Assembly: GCA_903895725.1 (NCBI GenBank)
Contig: CAITUV010000003.1
Coordinates: 1 to 64,000, forward strand
Reading direction: 5' to 3'
Source of the DNA: an uncultured Myxococcales bacterium
GTDB lineage: Bacteria; Myxococcota_A; UBA9042; CAIXZC01
DNA length: 64,000 bases
The position numbers and the translations under genes were made by a program. Numbering within the stretch: the stretch's first letter is position 1; every line of letters begins with the position of its first letter. The notes under the pieces were generated by a model. That model searched no databases. It was not told the DNA's origin and saw only the letters and a program-made list of their open reading frames with translations. Below, in pieces: positions 12,277 through 20,579 of this stretch.

Positions 12277-12300
12277 GACCGTCGGTTGTTCTTTGACAAT

Positions 12301-12654
12301 GGGGGCGTCACGGTTTCGACGGGGGAGTTGAGGCCGACGCTGCATGCCGGGAAGGTCACGTTTCTCGTAAAACACGTGGCAAACTGACAAGTGCCAACGA
12401 AGGTGCTTACGCTCTTGCGGCTTAATTAGCTGCACGTCTGAGGGGTACGATGCTCGCTGATCCCTGAGGGCGCCAAAACCTTAGCGAGCTGGCCGTCAAC
12501 GGTCCGCCAGGGCCAACGGGCGGCAAGACACAATTCTGGCAACGGGGGCAGGACCTGTCGGCGGGTCACCTGTCCCGGCACCATCTACCGACTACGCATG
12601 TAGACGCGCCGCGCGGATCTTTCTCGGACCCGGGTTCGACTCCCGGCGCCTCCA
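12301..12654 (+). ncRNA. ssrA: transfer-messenger RNA (tmRNA)
   Basis: Rescues stalled ribosomes by trans-translation. The 5' end GGGGGCG pairs with CGCCTCC near the 3' end (one G-U pair) to form the tRNA-like acceptor stem, followed by discriminator A12654. The T-arm (CCGGG, TTCGACT, CCCGG) and the diagnostic 5' segment CACGGTTTCGACGG are present. The tag reading frame runs 12393-12425 and encodes ANEGAYALAA before TAA, ten residues like the E. coli ANDENYALAA tag; the charged Ala adds the first residue. The terminal CCA is not encoded. The gene is 354 nt, one-piece type. Its 3' end adjoins a truncated integrase, the usual situation for ssrA-targeting islands. Confidence 0.97.
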
Positions 12655-12737
12655 CAAATCGGTTTGTAAGTGCTTGATTTTATTGAAGCAACAGACTTTG
12701 TTGTGTGCTACGGACACACCGTGGACACACGGCGGGG
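12655..12737 (+). other. putative integration junction (attL-like) at the ssrA 3' end
   Basis: An AT-richer 80-bp stretch separates ssrA from the integrase stop. It contains the short repeated words GGACACACC and GGACACACGG. The att core would normally be the 3' part of ssrA. I did not find a convincing second copy in the window. Confidence 0.4.
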
Positions 12738-13243
12738 TCACTTCGGCCCCCGGTGGGCATCCAGGTTGAGGACTGCACCAGCACCCCCAACTGGTGGCAC
12801 AAGATCGACCGCTGCCCGCAGTGCCAATGCGTTGGGATCGGTGTAGACTCCACGGAGCCCGAGGCTGTGTCCCACCAGGTACTCGACGGCATCGGGGTCG
12901 GCACCGGCACGCCGCAGCTCGGTGACGAACCCCTTACGGAATGCGTGATGAGGTCGCCCCCTCCACGCACCCTCCCGAACCTTCGCCCTCATCCAGGCCC
13001 GATCCAGATCCCGAGGTCTTGCCAGGCGCTCCCGCTTCCCCCGGCGTTTGGTCTCCAACAGGAACCCCTCCCGCCGTCCCCAGCCGGAGATGACCTCCAG
13101 GAGGTGCGGTGACACAGGGATGATCCTCCCCCGCTTCTCCTGCCGGGATTTCCCCAGTTCGCCCCTGATACAGAGCGTGCCACGTTCGAAGTCGAAGTCG
13201 TCCCAGCGCAGCAGCAGGGCTTGCTGAACCCCGTCCTCCGCAG
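12738..13243 (-). pseudogene. tyrosine-recombinase (phage-type integrase), C-terminal fragment
   Basis: About 168 codons matching the catalytic C-terminal half of phage/island integrases: LLLRWDDFDFERGTL, then box II HAFRKGFVTELRRAG (His and Arg), then GHSLGLRGVYTD (His and the nucleophile Tyr). The TGLR region with the first catalytic Arg, and the whole N-terminal DNA-binding part, are missing. Homology stops near 13243, just before the presumed edge of the transposase element. The gene points at ssrA, as expected for an ssrA-specific integrase. It must be inactive as it stands. Confidence 0.8.
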
Positions 13244-13260
13244 AAACACATCTGGAGGTC

Positions 13261-14629
13261 GGGGAGGGAAGGGGCAAGGCAGGGGAGCACGTTGAGGACG
13301 TGATGGAATCGTTGTTCCGGGGAGCGAATTGACCGTCAGGAGCATGATTTGAGGGTGATTTCGACAGACCGGACAGACCTTGGGCGGGGAGCAATGAGGA
13401 GCACTGCTCGCTTCGAGGCCGGTCTACGCTGCCGCCCGAATCCGGTAGTCGTGGTGGAGTCCGCCGCAGACGGGTCGGGCGACGAGCGTGCCGTCCAGGG
13501 GCTTCTCGCCGGCCAACTCGGGATCCGGATCGGGGATGCCGTGGATACCTTGATGGACCCTGGAGCTGTTGAACCAGTCCCGGACGAACTCGGAGGCCAC
13601 GGCACGCAGCTGCCCCTCGTTCCAGACGAGAACCCGGTCGAGCAGCTCGCTGCGCAGGGTGCCTATGAGCCGCTCGACATGGGCCTGTGCGTTGGGCGCT
13701 CCGTAGGGCGTTGGGATGCCGCGGATGCCCATGGTTTCTGCAAGCCAGGCGTCGAAGGCGGAGCGGCAGGAGACCTTCTTGGCGTTGACTTCCCTGGTGA
13801 CCGGTTTGCCGAGCTGCCCGAAGATGCCGTCGTTGTCGTGGATGAGGAACTTCGGCTCGGTGTCGAAGGTGGCATCTCGGACTTGCTGCTGGACCCAGGC
13901 GAGGGTCGGGTGCTCGGTGACGTTCATGTGCACGACCTTGCGGGTGCCGAGCTCCATGATGACGAAAATGTAGAGGGCCGTGAACCGCACGGTCTGCTGC
14001 ACGCAGAAGTCGCAGGTCCAGATAGCCGCAGCCTGGTTCTTCAGGAAGGTGCGCCACGAGAGGGAGTTCGTCCGCGGCCGAGAGGGCTTGACCATGTACT
14101 TCCGGACCGTGGCCTCGGAGTGCTTGATGCCGAACTTGATCTCCAGCTCGAGCGCGATGTGGTCCTCCCCGTAGTCGGGGTGGTCGGAGGAGATGCGCTT
14201 GATGAACGCGATGTGCTGGCGGGGAATGCAGGGGCGGCCGGGCTTGGACTTCCGGTCCCAGAACTCTTGGAACCGCCTTTTCTGCCAGGCGACGACGGTT
14301 TCGGGCTTGACGATGACAAGCGCATCCATCCAGCCTGCGAACTGGTCCTTCAGGACCGACCAGAAGAGCCGGTCGAAGGGGTCGAGTTGCGGCCGCGGGT
14401 TCTTGCGCTTGTAGACGGCGAGTTGCTGGCGCAAGGCCAATACCTCCATGGCCAGGTCTGCCTTGCTCCCGCAGAGGGACCGAACCAGCGAGAACAGCAT
14501 GTCCATGATTTGTGCCACGACTCGAGCGGCCATCGATCCCTCCTGAGAGAAGACGGAGACTACCCCGTCCCTTCCTTGAGCTCAACGACTTCCGGGAGGA
14601 CCCCAACAACTGCCCCGTCCCTTCTCGCG
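13261..14629 (-). mobile_element. insertion sequence with rve-type DDE transposase (ends tentative)
   Basis: The transposase at 13424-14533 is flanked by a possible imperfect inverted repeat: AGGGAAGGGGCA (13265-13276) against AGGGACGGGGCA on the opposite strand at the right end (near 14610-14622), 11 of 12 matching. A second similar copy at ~14562 makes the exact right end uncertain. Length would be about 1.37 kb. The left end adjoins the point where the integrase is cut, which suggests that insertion or a linked deletion destroyed it. Confidence 0.45.
13424..14533 (-). CDS. DDE transposase, integrase-core (rve) type
   Basis: 369 residues. The N-terminal part contains a leucine-rich helix (VLALRQQLAVYKRK) and a helix-turn-helix-like segment (KPETVVAWQKRRFQEFW). 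The rve core then supplies the acidic triad: D175 (WTCDFC), D233/D235 (IHDND) and E287 (AHVERLIG). This is the arrangement of IS3/IS481-like integrase-core transposases found as single-ORF elements. The ATG at 14533 starts MAARVVAQ. It appears intact. Confidence 0.85.
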   Translation of the reverse strand: MAARVVAQIMDMLFSLVRSLCGSKADLAMEVLALRQQLAVYKRKNPRPQLDPFDRLFWSVLKDQFAGWMDALVIVKPETVVAWQKRRFQEFWDRKSKPGRPCIPRQHIAFIKRISSDHPDYGEDHIALELEIKFGIKHSEATVRKYMVKPSRPRTNSLSWRTFLKNQAAAIWTCDFCVQQTVRFTALYIFVIMELGTRKVVHMNVTEHPTLAWVQQQVRDATFDTEPKFLIHDNDGIFGQLGKPVTREVNAKKVSCRSAFDAWLAETMGIRGIPTPYGAPNAQAHVERLIGTLRSELLDRVLVWNEGQLRAVASEFVRDWFNSSRVHQGIHGIPDPDPELAGEKPLDGTLVARPVCGGLHHDYRIRAAA

Positions 14630-14636
14630 TTTTCTG

Positions 14637-14665
14637 TTGTCGTCCGCATGGGGACGGACTATCCT
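14637..14665 (+). promoter_or_regulatory. promoter for the Schlafen-like ATPase gene
   Basis: TTGTCG-N17-TATCCT, with the start expected near 14672. This places the ATG at 14648 upstream of the transcript and supports the ATG at 14720. Confidence 0.5.
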
Positions 14666-14719
14666 CCTCGAATGGCGGGACAGCCCAACTGCGGGCAGCG
14701 GCCGCTGGTGGAGAAGGGG

Positions 14720-16177
14720 ATGGACCTGGACGCAGTCAAGCGCCTCGTGGCAGCCGGCGAGTCGGAGTCGGTCGAGTTCAAGAAGTCGACCGCGGAACTG
14801 AACCGCGTTGGAGAGACGCTGTGCGCCTTCTTGAACGGACAGGGCGGAACCGTGCTCATCGGCGTCGCCCCCGGCGGCGGCTTGGTCGGCCAGCAGGTCT
14901 CCGACTCGACACTGCGCGATATCGCAGCCATGCTGGACCGGTTCGAACCGAACGTGCAGTTCAAGGTGGAGCGGGTTCACCTCGTAGGGGGCAGCGAGGT
15001 CATCGTCCTGGCAACCCCGCGGTCAGACGAGAGTCGGCCTTTCGCATGGAGCGGCCGCCCCTACCGCCGAGTCGGCAGCACGACATCGCAGATGCCGCAG
15101 GAGCAGTACCAACGCCTTCTCCTGGACCGGGCGTACGTCCGCCATCGCTGGGAGAACCAGCCGGCCGTCGGCGTGACACTGGAGGACCTGGACCGGGAGG
15201 AGATCCTACGGACCCGGGAGCTTGCTGTCCAGCAGAACCGCATCTCCGCCGGCACCAGTCTCGACCCCGGCGAGATCCTCGACCGGTTGAAGTTGCGGGA
15301 GAACGGCACGATCCTCCAGGCGGCCCACATGCTGTACGGCGCGCGATTCTCATCCAACTACCCACAGACGTTGCTCAAGCTGGGCCGATTCCGGGGTACG
15401 ACCATCACCGGTGCGATCCTCGACAACCGCCAGGACCACATGCACGCTTTTGCGATGGTGCGTGAGGCGATGGCCTGGCTGGAGAGGACGATGCCGCTGT
15501 CTGCGCGCTTCCCCGTGGGCCGCATCGAGCGTGAGGACCGGTTCCCCGTGCCCACTCCGGCCCTGCGGGAAGCCATCCTGAACGCCGCGATGCATCGGGA
15601 CTACTCCAATCCCAGCGGCTACGTCGCCATCGCGGTCTTCGACGATCGGATCGAAGTGATCAGCATCGGCCGGCTTCCCCCGGGGATCACGGCAGCGGCC
15701 TTGAGCGGCCCGCACGTGTCCAATCCCCCGAATCCACTGGTTGCGGGGGCGTTCCACCGGACGGGCGCGGTCGAAGTGTGGGGCCGGGGCACCAACCGGG
15801 TCATCGATGAATGCCTGCGTTACGGCATCGAAGCGCCGACCTTCGAGGAGCGTGGCGGCGCGGTCATCGTGACCTTCCGCGCGGAGATGGTCCCCGGCAC
15901 CAAGCAGGCACCAAGTCGGGACCAAGTCGGGACCAAGTCGGGACTAAGTCGGGACCAAGTGGCGATTCTCGCGGCCGCTCAGGAGGCAAGGTCAAGCACG
16001 GAGCTGATGCAGGTCCTCGGGCGAACGAACCGGACGAAGTTCAGAGAGCAGATTCTCCGGCCCCTGCTGTCGACCGGCTGGCTGGCGATGACCAATCCCG
16101 ATGCCCCCCGCAGTTCCAGACAGCGCTACAGGACCACGAAGGCGGGTGCGATGGCACTGGAGAAATTGTCAACCTGA
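14720..16177 (+). CDS. Schlafen/AlbA_2-domain putative ATPase or transcriptional regulator
   Basis: 485 residues. The AlbA_2 (divergent AAA_4) N-terminal signature is clear: GESESVEFK at residues 13-21 and LNGQGGTVLIGV at ~40-51. A RecG-like/HATPase_c_4 segment follows (REAILNAAMHRDYSNPSG, ~283-300; RTGAVEVWGRGTNRVI, ~350). Residues ~397-414 are encoded by an 11-bp tandem repeat that links to a C-terminal winged-helix-like domain. Members occur in islands and defence contexts as nucleic-acid-binding ATPases or regulators; the biochemical activity here is unknown. I chose 14720 because GGAGAAGG precedes it and the promoter lies just upstream; 14648 and 14672 are alternative ATGs. Confidence 0.8.
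   Translation: MDLDAVKRLVAAGESESVEFKKSTAELNRVGETLCAFLNGQGGTVLIGVAPGGGLVGQQVSDSTLRDIAAMLDRFEPNVQFKVERVHLVGGSEVIVLATPRSDESRPFAWSGRPYRRVGSTTSQMPQEQYQRLLLDRAYVRHRWENQPAVGVTLEDLDREEILRTRELAVQQNRISAGTSLDPGEILDRLKLRENGTILQAAHMLYGARFSSNYPQTLLKLGRFRGTTITGAILDNRQDHMHAFAMVREAMAWLERTMPLSARFPVGRIEREDRFPVPTPALREAILNAAMHRDYSNPSGYVAIAVFDDRIEVISIGRLPPGITAAALSGPHVSNPPNPLVAGAFHRTGAVEVWGRGTNRVIDECLRYGIEAPTFEERGGAVIVTFRAEMVPGTKQAPSRDQVGTKSGLSRDQVAILAAAQEARSSTELMQVLGRTNRTKFREQILRPLLSTGWLAMTNPDAPRSSRQRYRTTKAGAMALEKLST
15910..15964 (+). repeat. 11-bp tandem repeat inside the Schlafen-like gene, five copies
   Basis: The unit ACCAAGTCGGG begins at 15910, 15921 and 15932, with one-base variants at 15943 (ACTAAGTCGGG) and a degenerate unit at 15954. 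The period is not a multiple of three, so gain or loss of one unit would shift the frame ahead of the C-terminal domain. Confidence 0.9.
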
Positions 16178-16868
16178 ATGATTCCAATGCGTTGTGCATC
16201 GCCGCAATCCAAGAATTTCTGCCCCGAAGATTGATCCCTCCACAAAGGTTTTCACTCAAACTGCCCATTCGGCCCGTTCCGGGCCTCCGCACCCGTCTGC
16301 CCTGACGACGCCCACCGCGGCCAGCCCGCAGGCCGTGCTGCGCTTCTCGACCCCTCCGACCACCCTCTCGGTCATGCGGACTTAAGAAGGCCCTCCGGAC
16401 CCCCGAATCGGCCCTTTTTCTCTCTGTTTCTCAAATTCATGCGGACTTTTTCGACCAAGTCCTCATGATTCGAGACTGCGGTCCAGAAACGAATCTCACC
16501 CGCATGGCGACTGGTCGAGAGGCCCTTGCGACGGCCTCGACCGGCCTCGACCGAGTTCGATTCCCCGTTTGAGTAGAAGAGGCACAGCCGAACTCGTCTT
16601 AACGGGGAGGGAACAGCCGTCTCCGAGCGACACTGGAAGTGGGGATCAGCGCCTTGGGGGGGCACCTGGCCTCGCAGATGTCAAGGAAGTGCATAACGGC
16701 GGTCACCCCGCAATGAGTCAACAACTTTGAGACAGCCGGGGTACCATATTTGCTGTGACCCCCTGAAGTGTGCCGTCGGCGAGGCTGGCCGTCGGGTTGA
16801 TCTTCGCTGGGATGTCTGGACCACGGGGAGAGCGCTGGAGACCACCCCGGATTCCGTGACTTTTCCCC
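16178..16868. other. gene-free stretch within the island
   Basis: I see no convincing gene. It contains the repeated word TCATGCGGACTT (near 16373 and 16439), a pyrimidine run (CCCTTTTTCTCTCTG) near 16412, and CCTCCACAAA near 16237. The last resembles 10 bp at the ssrA 3' end but is too short to be called an att site. Confidence 0.5.
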
Positions 16869-16897
16869 TTGCGTGGTGTTCTGGCAGCTGCCATAAT
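16869..16897 (+). promoter_or_regulatory. promoter upstream of the 16932 gene
   Basis: TTGCGT-N17-CATAAT, with the predicted start near 16904. Confidence 0.5.
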
Positions 16898-16931
16898 CGA
16901 TTCAGGGAGATGTGGATGACGGACTTGGCGA

Positions 16932-17528
16932 ATGAGCGCTACATGTCGGACGATCGGTCAGTCGGTCGCGGCGGTGTTGCCCGAGTGCTTTCGCTGTCCG
17001 TTCGACGGGAAGATCTACCTTGTTTTTCGCGCATCGAACAATTACATGAGATACCGGACACTGAGTGCCGGGGGCTGGAACGCGTGCGCAGCGACGACGG
17101 GCTACACAACCTACGTGTCGCCATCGGCCATCGGGGGGTGGCAGGAACGGCTGTGGATAGGCTATGCGAACTCAAGCTATCAGGGGAGGCTGCTGAAGTT
17201 GAGCGTTGGCGGTCAGATCACTGCGATGTCCGTACCGTCAGACCCGAACGCGTCCAAGGGCATTGAACTTGAGATTTTCAAGAATAGGCTCCATGTTGCA
17301 GCTGTCAGCAGTAGTAATGAAGTCAACTACTTGCAGTGCATAGCTCCCTGCACGAACACGCTCGTCTATCCGGAAGATGGGGCCAGTTGGTCTCGTCTAG
17401 TGACCCAGCATGGGGGTACGGCCTTTCGAGCCGCAATGACCAATTATGCTGCGGACTACAGGTTGGTCATGACAACCAAGGATGACAGTACTGGAGACGT
17501 CGGATACCGTTACAAAATATCAGAGTGA
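16932..17528 (+). CDS. hypothetical protein, probable fragment of a beta-propeller-like protein
   Basis: 198 codons. From about residue 24 (FDGKIYLVFRASNNYMRYR) the sequence reads as repeated beta-blades (IYLVFRAS, ERLWIGYANSS, NRLHVAAVSSS), as in extracellular propeller proteins. The first ~23 residues look unlike the rest, have no signal peptide, and could be out-of-frame DNA, so the gene may have lost its true N-terminus. The stop lies 4 nt before the next start, and the two are probably cotranscribed. Base composition is visibly less GC-rich than the flanks, suggesting transfer. Confidence 0.45.
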   Translation: MSATCRTIGQSVAAVLPECFRCPFDGKIYLVFRASNNYMRYRTLSAGGWNACAATTGYTTYVSPSAIGGWQERLWIGYANSSYQGRLLKLSVGGQITAMSVPSDPNASKGIELEIFKNRLHVAAVSSSNEVNYLQCIAPCTNTLVYPEDGASWSRLVTQHGGTAFRAAMTNYAADYRLVMTTKDDSTGDVGYRYKISE

Positions 17529-17532
17529 GAAG

Positions 17533-18309
17533 ATGTGGCGACCCGCGACTCAGGAGCTTCTTCTGGCGCTGTGGCTTTGCTCCTGTTCCACAGCAACTGG
17601 TGAGCATTGCGCGGCGTCCTCTGCCACCGACAATGGCGACACGCCGACGGGCTTCGATTGCAGAGGAGTGATTGGGGACTCCGCTGACTCGGATGAGGCG
17701 TCGTGTTGTCGAGATGCTGGCGAGCGTCGGCCGGAGCAGTCGGCGTTGACGGACCTTGTCGTTGGCGACGGCTCCACCACCGAGGCTAAGGAGATCCTGG
17801 ACGCAACGGTTGATAGGAGTGGTGGAACTTCGGATGAGTATCAGGCCGTTGATAGCATGGATGTTGGAGGGAGGTTCCTGTCTGCCTGCGACGATGAGGC
17901 GCCGTGCGTTTCAGGCCCTTGCGTGCCCTACGACTACCCTGCAACGGTCAGTTACTGCACCGTGTTCTGCACTGCGGATGTTGATTGTGGATTCGGTTTC
18001 GCATGCCCGCCACCAGCGGGGTTTGGAAATGATCTTGGTTGCGACGACCCCGAGGTAGTCTGCGTGTGTCTTCCCTCCACCGTCTTCATTTGCAAGCCTT
18101 GCGATGACAGTGGTGAATGCAGCTCGCCTGCTTCGCCGGAGACGGTCGGGGTGTGCCTGCTTGAGCCAGGGGAAAGCGTAGGACACTGTGCCGCCAAGTG
18201 CGAAGACACTCCGGCATGTCCTCCGGGTTACGTCTGCAACCACATCGCCGTGGAATCTGGGGTGGAGGACTTGTGCGTGCCCGTGGACGGACATTGTGCA
18301 GAGCCATAG
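17533..18309 (+). CDS. cysteine-rich lipoprotein, hypothetical
   Basis: 258 residues. The signal peptide MWRPATQELLLALWLCSC is compatible with lipoprotein processing (the -3 to +1 residues Leu-Cys-Ser-Cys are unusual). A ~100-residue Ser/Thr/Asp-rich linker follows, then ~120 residues with many Cys pairs (FCTADVDCGFGFACPPP, CKPCDDSGECSS, CAAKCEDTPACPPGYVC). The pattern is like other Cys-rich secreted proteins in the window. GAGAAG precedes the ATG. No function can be assigned. It ends 5 nt from the convergent recombinase remnant. Confidence 0.65.
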   Translation: MWRPATQELLLALWLCSCSTATGEHCAASSATDNGDTPTGFDCRGVIGDSADSDEASCCRDAGERRPEQSALTDLVVGDGSTTEAKEILDATVDRSGGTSDEYQAVDSMDVGGRFLSACDDEAPCVSGPCVPYDYPATVSYCTVFCTADVDCGFGFACPPPAGFGNDLGCDDPEVVCVCLPSTVFICKPCDDSGECSSPASPETVGVCLLEPGESVGHCAAKCEDTPACPPGYVCNHIAVESGVEDLCVPVDGHCAEP

Positions 18310-18313
18310 GCAC

Positions 18314-18553
18314 CTATGCTCGCGGCTGGTGGACTGTGGCAACCTGCTCCTCCCACCGGACCGGCAGCCTGACGATCAGCCGGTTGAGCGACAGGCCCTC
18401 GGGCTCCGTTCCGTCGAGGACGGCCCTGACCAACTCCGGGGACAGCAGCGACAGGCCGAGGATCCTGCGGACGTAGCCGGTGTCGAGCTTCACGGCCGCG
18501 GCCAGATCGGTGATGGACTTGAACCGCCCCTGGTCCAGGAAGCGAATGCTCGT
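18314..18553 (-). pseudogene. recombinase C-terminal tail, remnant
   Basis: The minus strand encodes RFLDQGRFKSITDLAA, GYVRRILGLSLLSPELV, EGLSLNRLIVRLP and WEEQ. This is the helix-turn-helix tail seen at the end of some serine-recombinase/DNA-invertase proteins (a family recollection, not searched). There is no start codon or catalytic domain. At ~18550 it abuts the HNH remnant, in a different frame. Confidence 0.6.
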
Positions 18554-19190
18554 GGGTGACCGAGCAGGCCCAGTCGTAGGCGTCGGAGACGTTCACGCGG
18601 AACGTGCCCTGCCCCACCCGCTGCTTCGCCAGCCGGTAAAGGAACTGCACCGTGGCCTCGGGGGTTTCGGGTACCGGGAAGGACCAGTGCTCGTGTTGCA
18701 GGGTGCGGGCGCGTTCCTGGCACTGAAGCCAGACCCGCCGGCCCTCTCCGACCGTGATGTCGTACCTCTTGCTGACCTGCGTCCGGACCTTCCAGTCCTC
18801 GGGTTGCGGGATCCACATCTCCTTCGGGAAGAACTGCGGCCGGGCCAGGATGATGCAGCCGATCTGGTTCGACCCGCCCTCCCTGACGTACCGGTACCCG
18901 TCCCGCAGCCCATGAATCCGCTGACTCATCACTTGGAACGACTCGCACCCGTTGCGCTTCTCGAAACACTCCCAGGCCAGCCAGTCGGGCAGCGCTATGT
19001 ACCGGTCGAACAGGGCGAAGCCGACGATCGCGTTGTTGGGACTGCGCAGCTTGAAGAAGAAGGGGGAGTACGGCTCAGCGTGGAACGCTGTCCGCGCCGA
19101 CGGACGCCAGAAGTTCACCTCGTCCAGGTCCCCCATCGCGAGGAGCGAGCGGTACCAGTCGTAGTCCGTGATGGCTATGGTTCCGAACAT
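18549..19190 (-). pseudogene. HNH endonuclease, N-terminal part only
   Basis: The start at 19190 (MFGTIAITDYDWYRSLL, preceded by GGGAGG) overlaps the upstream HNH gene by 16 nt. About 210 codons match the N-terminal domain of a family of HNH endonucleases (DLDEVNFWRPSA, GCIILARPQFFPKEMWIP, RVNVSDAYDWACSVTHEHS). The protein breaks off exactly where the catalytic AAHI...NGL...DLH module should begin; downstream DNA belongs to the recombinase remnant in another frame. The predicted product therefore lacks a nuclease site. Third gene of the MazG-HNH-HNH unit. Confidence 0.75.
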
Positions 19191-20116
19191 GCTCCCTCCC
19201 TCGCAGGCTCCCGGAATACGTTCTTGCGATGCCACTGCACGTAGGCCGCGGCGGGGAACGCCGAGGACGACTGCGGCTCCAGAATCGGGCGATCATGGCG
19301 GTCGATGATTGCCTGCTGCACCGGCCCCGTTCCGGTGACATCCTGGGAGACGAGAACGTGGAGACCATCCGACAGCGTGAACGCTCCACGGTCGAAGGCC
19401 ACGTGATGCAGGCTGCACAGGGCAAGCCCGTTCTGCACGATGTCCGGCCCCGAGTACTGGTGCCAGTGGATGTGCGCGGCGTCCAGCCCGAACAGCGCAT
19501 CCCCGAGGCGAGCGTCATAGCCGCACACGGCGCAACGGCGCTGATAGGCCCGCAGCACCTCGTCCCGGAACATCGGATCACGGCGGGGCCGCACACCCGT
19601 GGGGAATGCCTCGGTGGCCATCGTGAGGACCAGACCAAGCGCCTGAAGCAGTGACTCGTGGACGCTCTCGGGCCAGAACTGGTCCAGCAGCAACCTAGTC
19701 ACCCGGGCCAGCAACGCCGGGTCCCGCTGCACCTGCTTCCAAAGCAACTCGGGCACCTCGCCGACCGCGTGGTAGTGGCTCAATGCGGACTTCGTTGGCG
19801 ACTGGCTGCCCTGCCTGCGCTTCCCCGGTTCCAGGAAGGACTCGCGGTCGTGAACGTGCCAGAACCCGTCGGTCTCCAGGTACCAGAAAGGGAACTCCGG
19901 GTGCACCGAACGTCGCGGGGGACCAAACTCCCGAAGCAGCCGCGACAGCGGTCCCTCGACCTCATCGAAAGGGACCGTGTTCGAGCCGCCCTGCTGCGCC
20001 CGGGCGAGGAGCATGAGTGTCAGGAGCGGCTTGTGCGGTGCCACCTCGTCGCCTCGCTTCCAGACGCTGAGGCCCGCGGCCAGCTTCTCCCATGCGCTTG
20101 CTCGCTCCCGGCTCAT
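19175..20116 (-). CDS. phosphorothioated-DNA-binding-type HNH restriction endonuclease
   Basis: 313 residues. The N-terminal half (LSVWKRGDEVAPHKPLL, LREFGPPRRSVHPEFPFWYL) matches the sulfur-binding domain of ScoMcrA-like enzymes that recognise phosphorothioate-modified DNA. The C-terminal HNH module has C195/C198, DAAH (212-215), N229, C234 and H237/H238. Such enzymes cut incoming DNA bearing PT modification; no dnd or ssp genes are visible here, which fits a host that lacks the modification. The start overlaps the MazG stop as ATGA (20113-20116), with GGAGGT upstream, so translation is probably coupled. It looks intact. Confidence 0.85.
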   Translation of the reverse strand: MSRERASAWEKLAAGLSVWKRGDEVAPHKPLLTLMLLARAQQGGSNTVPFDEVEGPLSRLLREFGPPRRSVHPEFPFWYLETDGFWHVHDRESFLEPGKRRQGSQSPTKSALSHYHAVGEVPELLWKQVQRDPALLARVTRLLLDQFWPESVHESLLQALGLVLTMATEAFPTGVRPRRDPMFRDEVLRAYQRRCAVCGYDARLGDALFGLDAAHIHWHQYSGPDIVQNGLALCSLHHVAFDRGAFTLSDGLHVLVSQDVTGTGPVQQAIIDRHDRPILEPQSSSAFPAAAYVQWHRKNVFREPAREGACSEP

Positions 20117-20442
20117 TCCGGCTCGTCCACCTCCACCAGCACGAGCTTCTCCTCGAACCCGCCACGCTCCGCTGCCTTCCTGGCCCGCAGCGCCTCCAGC
20201 GCCTCCAGGGTCAGGCCCTCAAGTCGTGCAAGTGCATGGACGACTTCGAGGATGTCGGCCAGCTCCTCGGCGCGCTTGGTAGGAGGGCTGCTGAGCAACT
20301 CGTCGGTCTCCTCCTGGAGCTTGGACTCGAGGAGTGCGCGGAGCTCGGCATCGCTGGCGATGCGGGTGTACGGCGTCTTCCCGGCTTTGCGCACGATCTC
20401 CGGGATGCGGTCCCGGACAAGCTTGTTGTATCGGATCCTCAT
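20113..20442 (-). CDS. MazG-like nucleoside triphosphate pyrophosphohydrolase
   Basis: 109 residues, all-alpha. It begins MRIRYNKLVRDRIPEIV, the typical start of small phosphoribosyl-ATP/MazG-like pyrophosphohydrolases. Metal-binding acidic motifs EExxE (44-48) and EExxxD (59-63) are present. It would hydrolyse an NTP or altered nucleotide to NMP and pyrophosphate; the substrate is unknown. I chose the ATG at 20442 because family homology begins there (GGGAG upstream); the frame extends 12 codons further with no support. First gene of a minus-strand unit ending in the two HNH genes. Confidence 0.85.
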   Translation of the reverse strand: MRIRYNKLVRDRIPEIVRKAGKTPYTRIASDAELRALLESKLQEETDELLSSPPTKRAEELADILEVVHALARLEGLTLEALEALRARKAAERGGFEEKLVLVEVDEPE

Positions 20443-20481
20443 GCGGCTCCCTGAAGCTTCGGACCTGCTCCGAACCAAGCC

Positions 20482-20510
20482 ATCCTAGCACCACGGCGAA
20501 ACGGCCTCAA
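20482..20510 (-). promoter_or_regulatory. promoter for the MazG-HNH operon
   Basis: TTGAGG-N17-TAGGAT on the minus strand, back-to-back with the DUF2075 promoter. Confidence 0.5.
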
Positions 20511-20535
20511 TGATGTTCCGAAGCGGGATGGACCG

Positions 20536-20564
20536 TTGACAATGCTTGCCGCCAGGAAGACGAT
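20536..20564 (+). promoter_or_regulatory. promoter for the DUF2075 gene
   Basis: TTGACA-N17-GACGAT: strong -35, weak -10. Divergent from the MazG promoter within an ~80-bp region. Confidence 0.4.
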
Positions 20565-20579
20565 GGGCAGGTCGCCGCA

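Noticed and set aside
12738..14609. A single 623-codon minus-strand ORF covering integrase and transposase regions
   Set aside because: Only the first-mapped 3' part (12738-13243) is integrase-like; the rest is a shadow of the transposase in another frame.
13349..14647. N-terminal extension of the Schlafen-like ORF
   Set aside because: Antisense to the transposase, without domain homology; the promoter at 14637-14665 lies inside it.
16231..16251. Possible attR (CCTCCACAAA shared with the ssrA 3' end)
   Set aside because: Only 10 bp match and the T-arm sequence is absent; expected by chance in this much DNA.
16390..16425. Intrinsic terminator before the T-run near 16412
   Set aside because: The upstream GGCC blocks form at most a 4-bp stem with a long loop.
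16727..17266. Alternative plus-strand frame over the propeller fragment, starting MWMTDLANERY
   Set aside because: It has a plausible start but no blade-like periodicity; the other frame is more protein-like and runs into the next gene.
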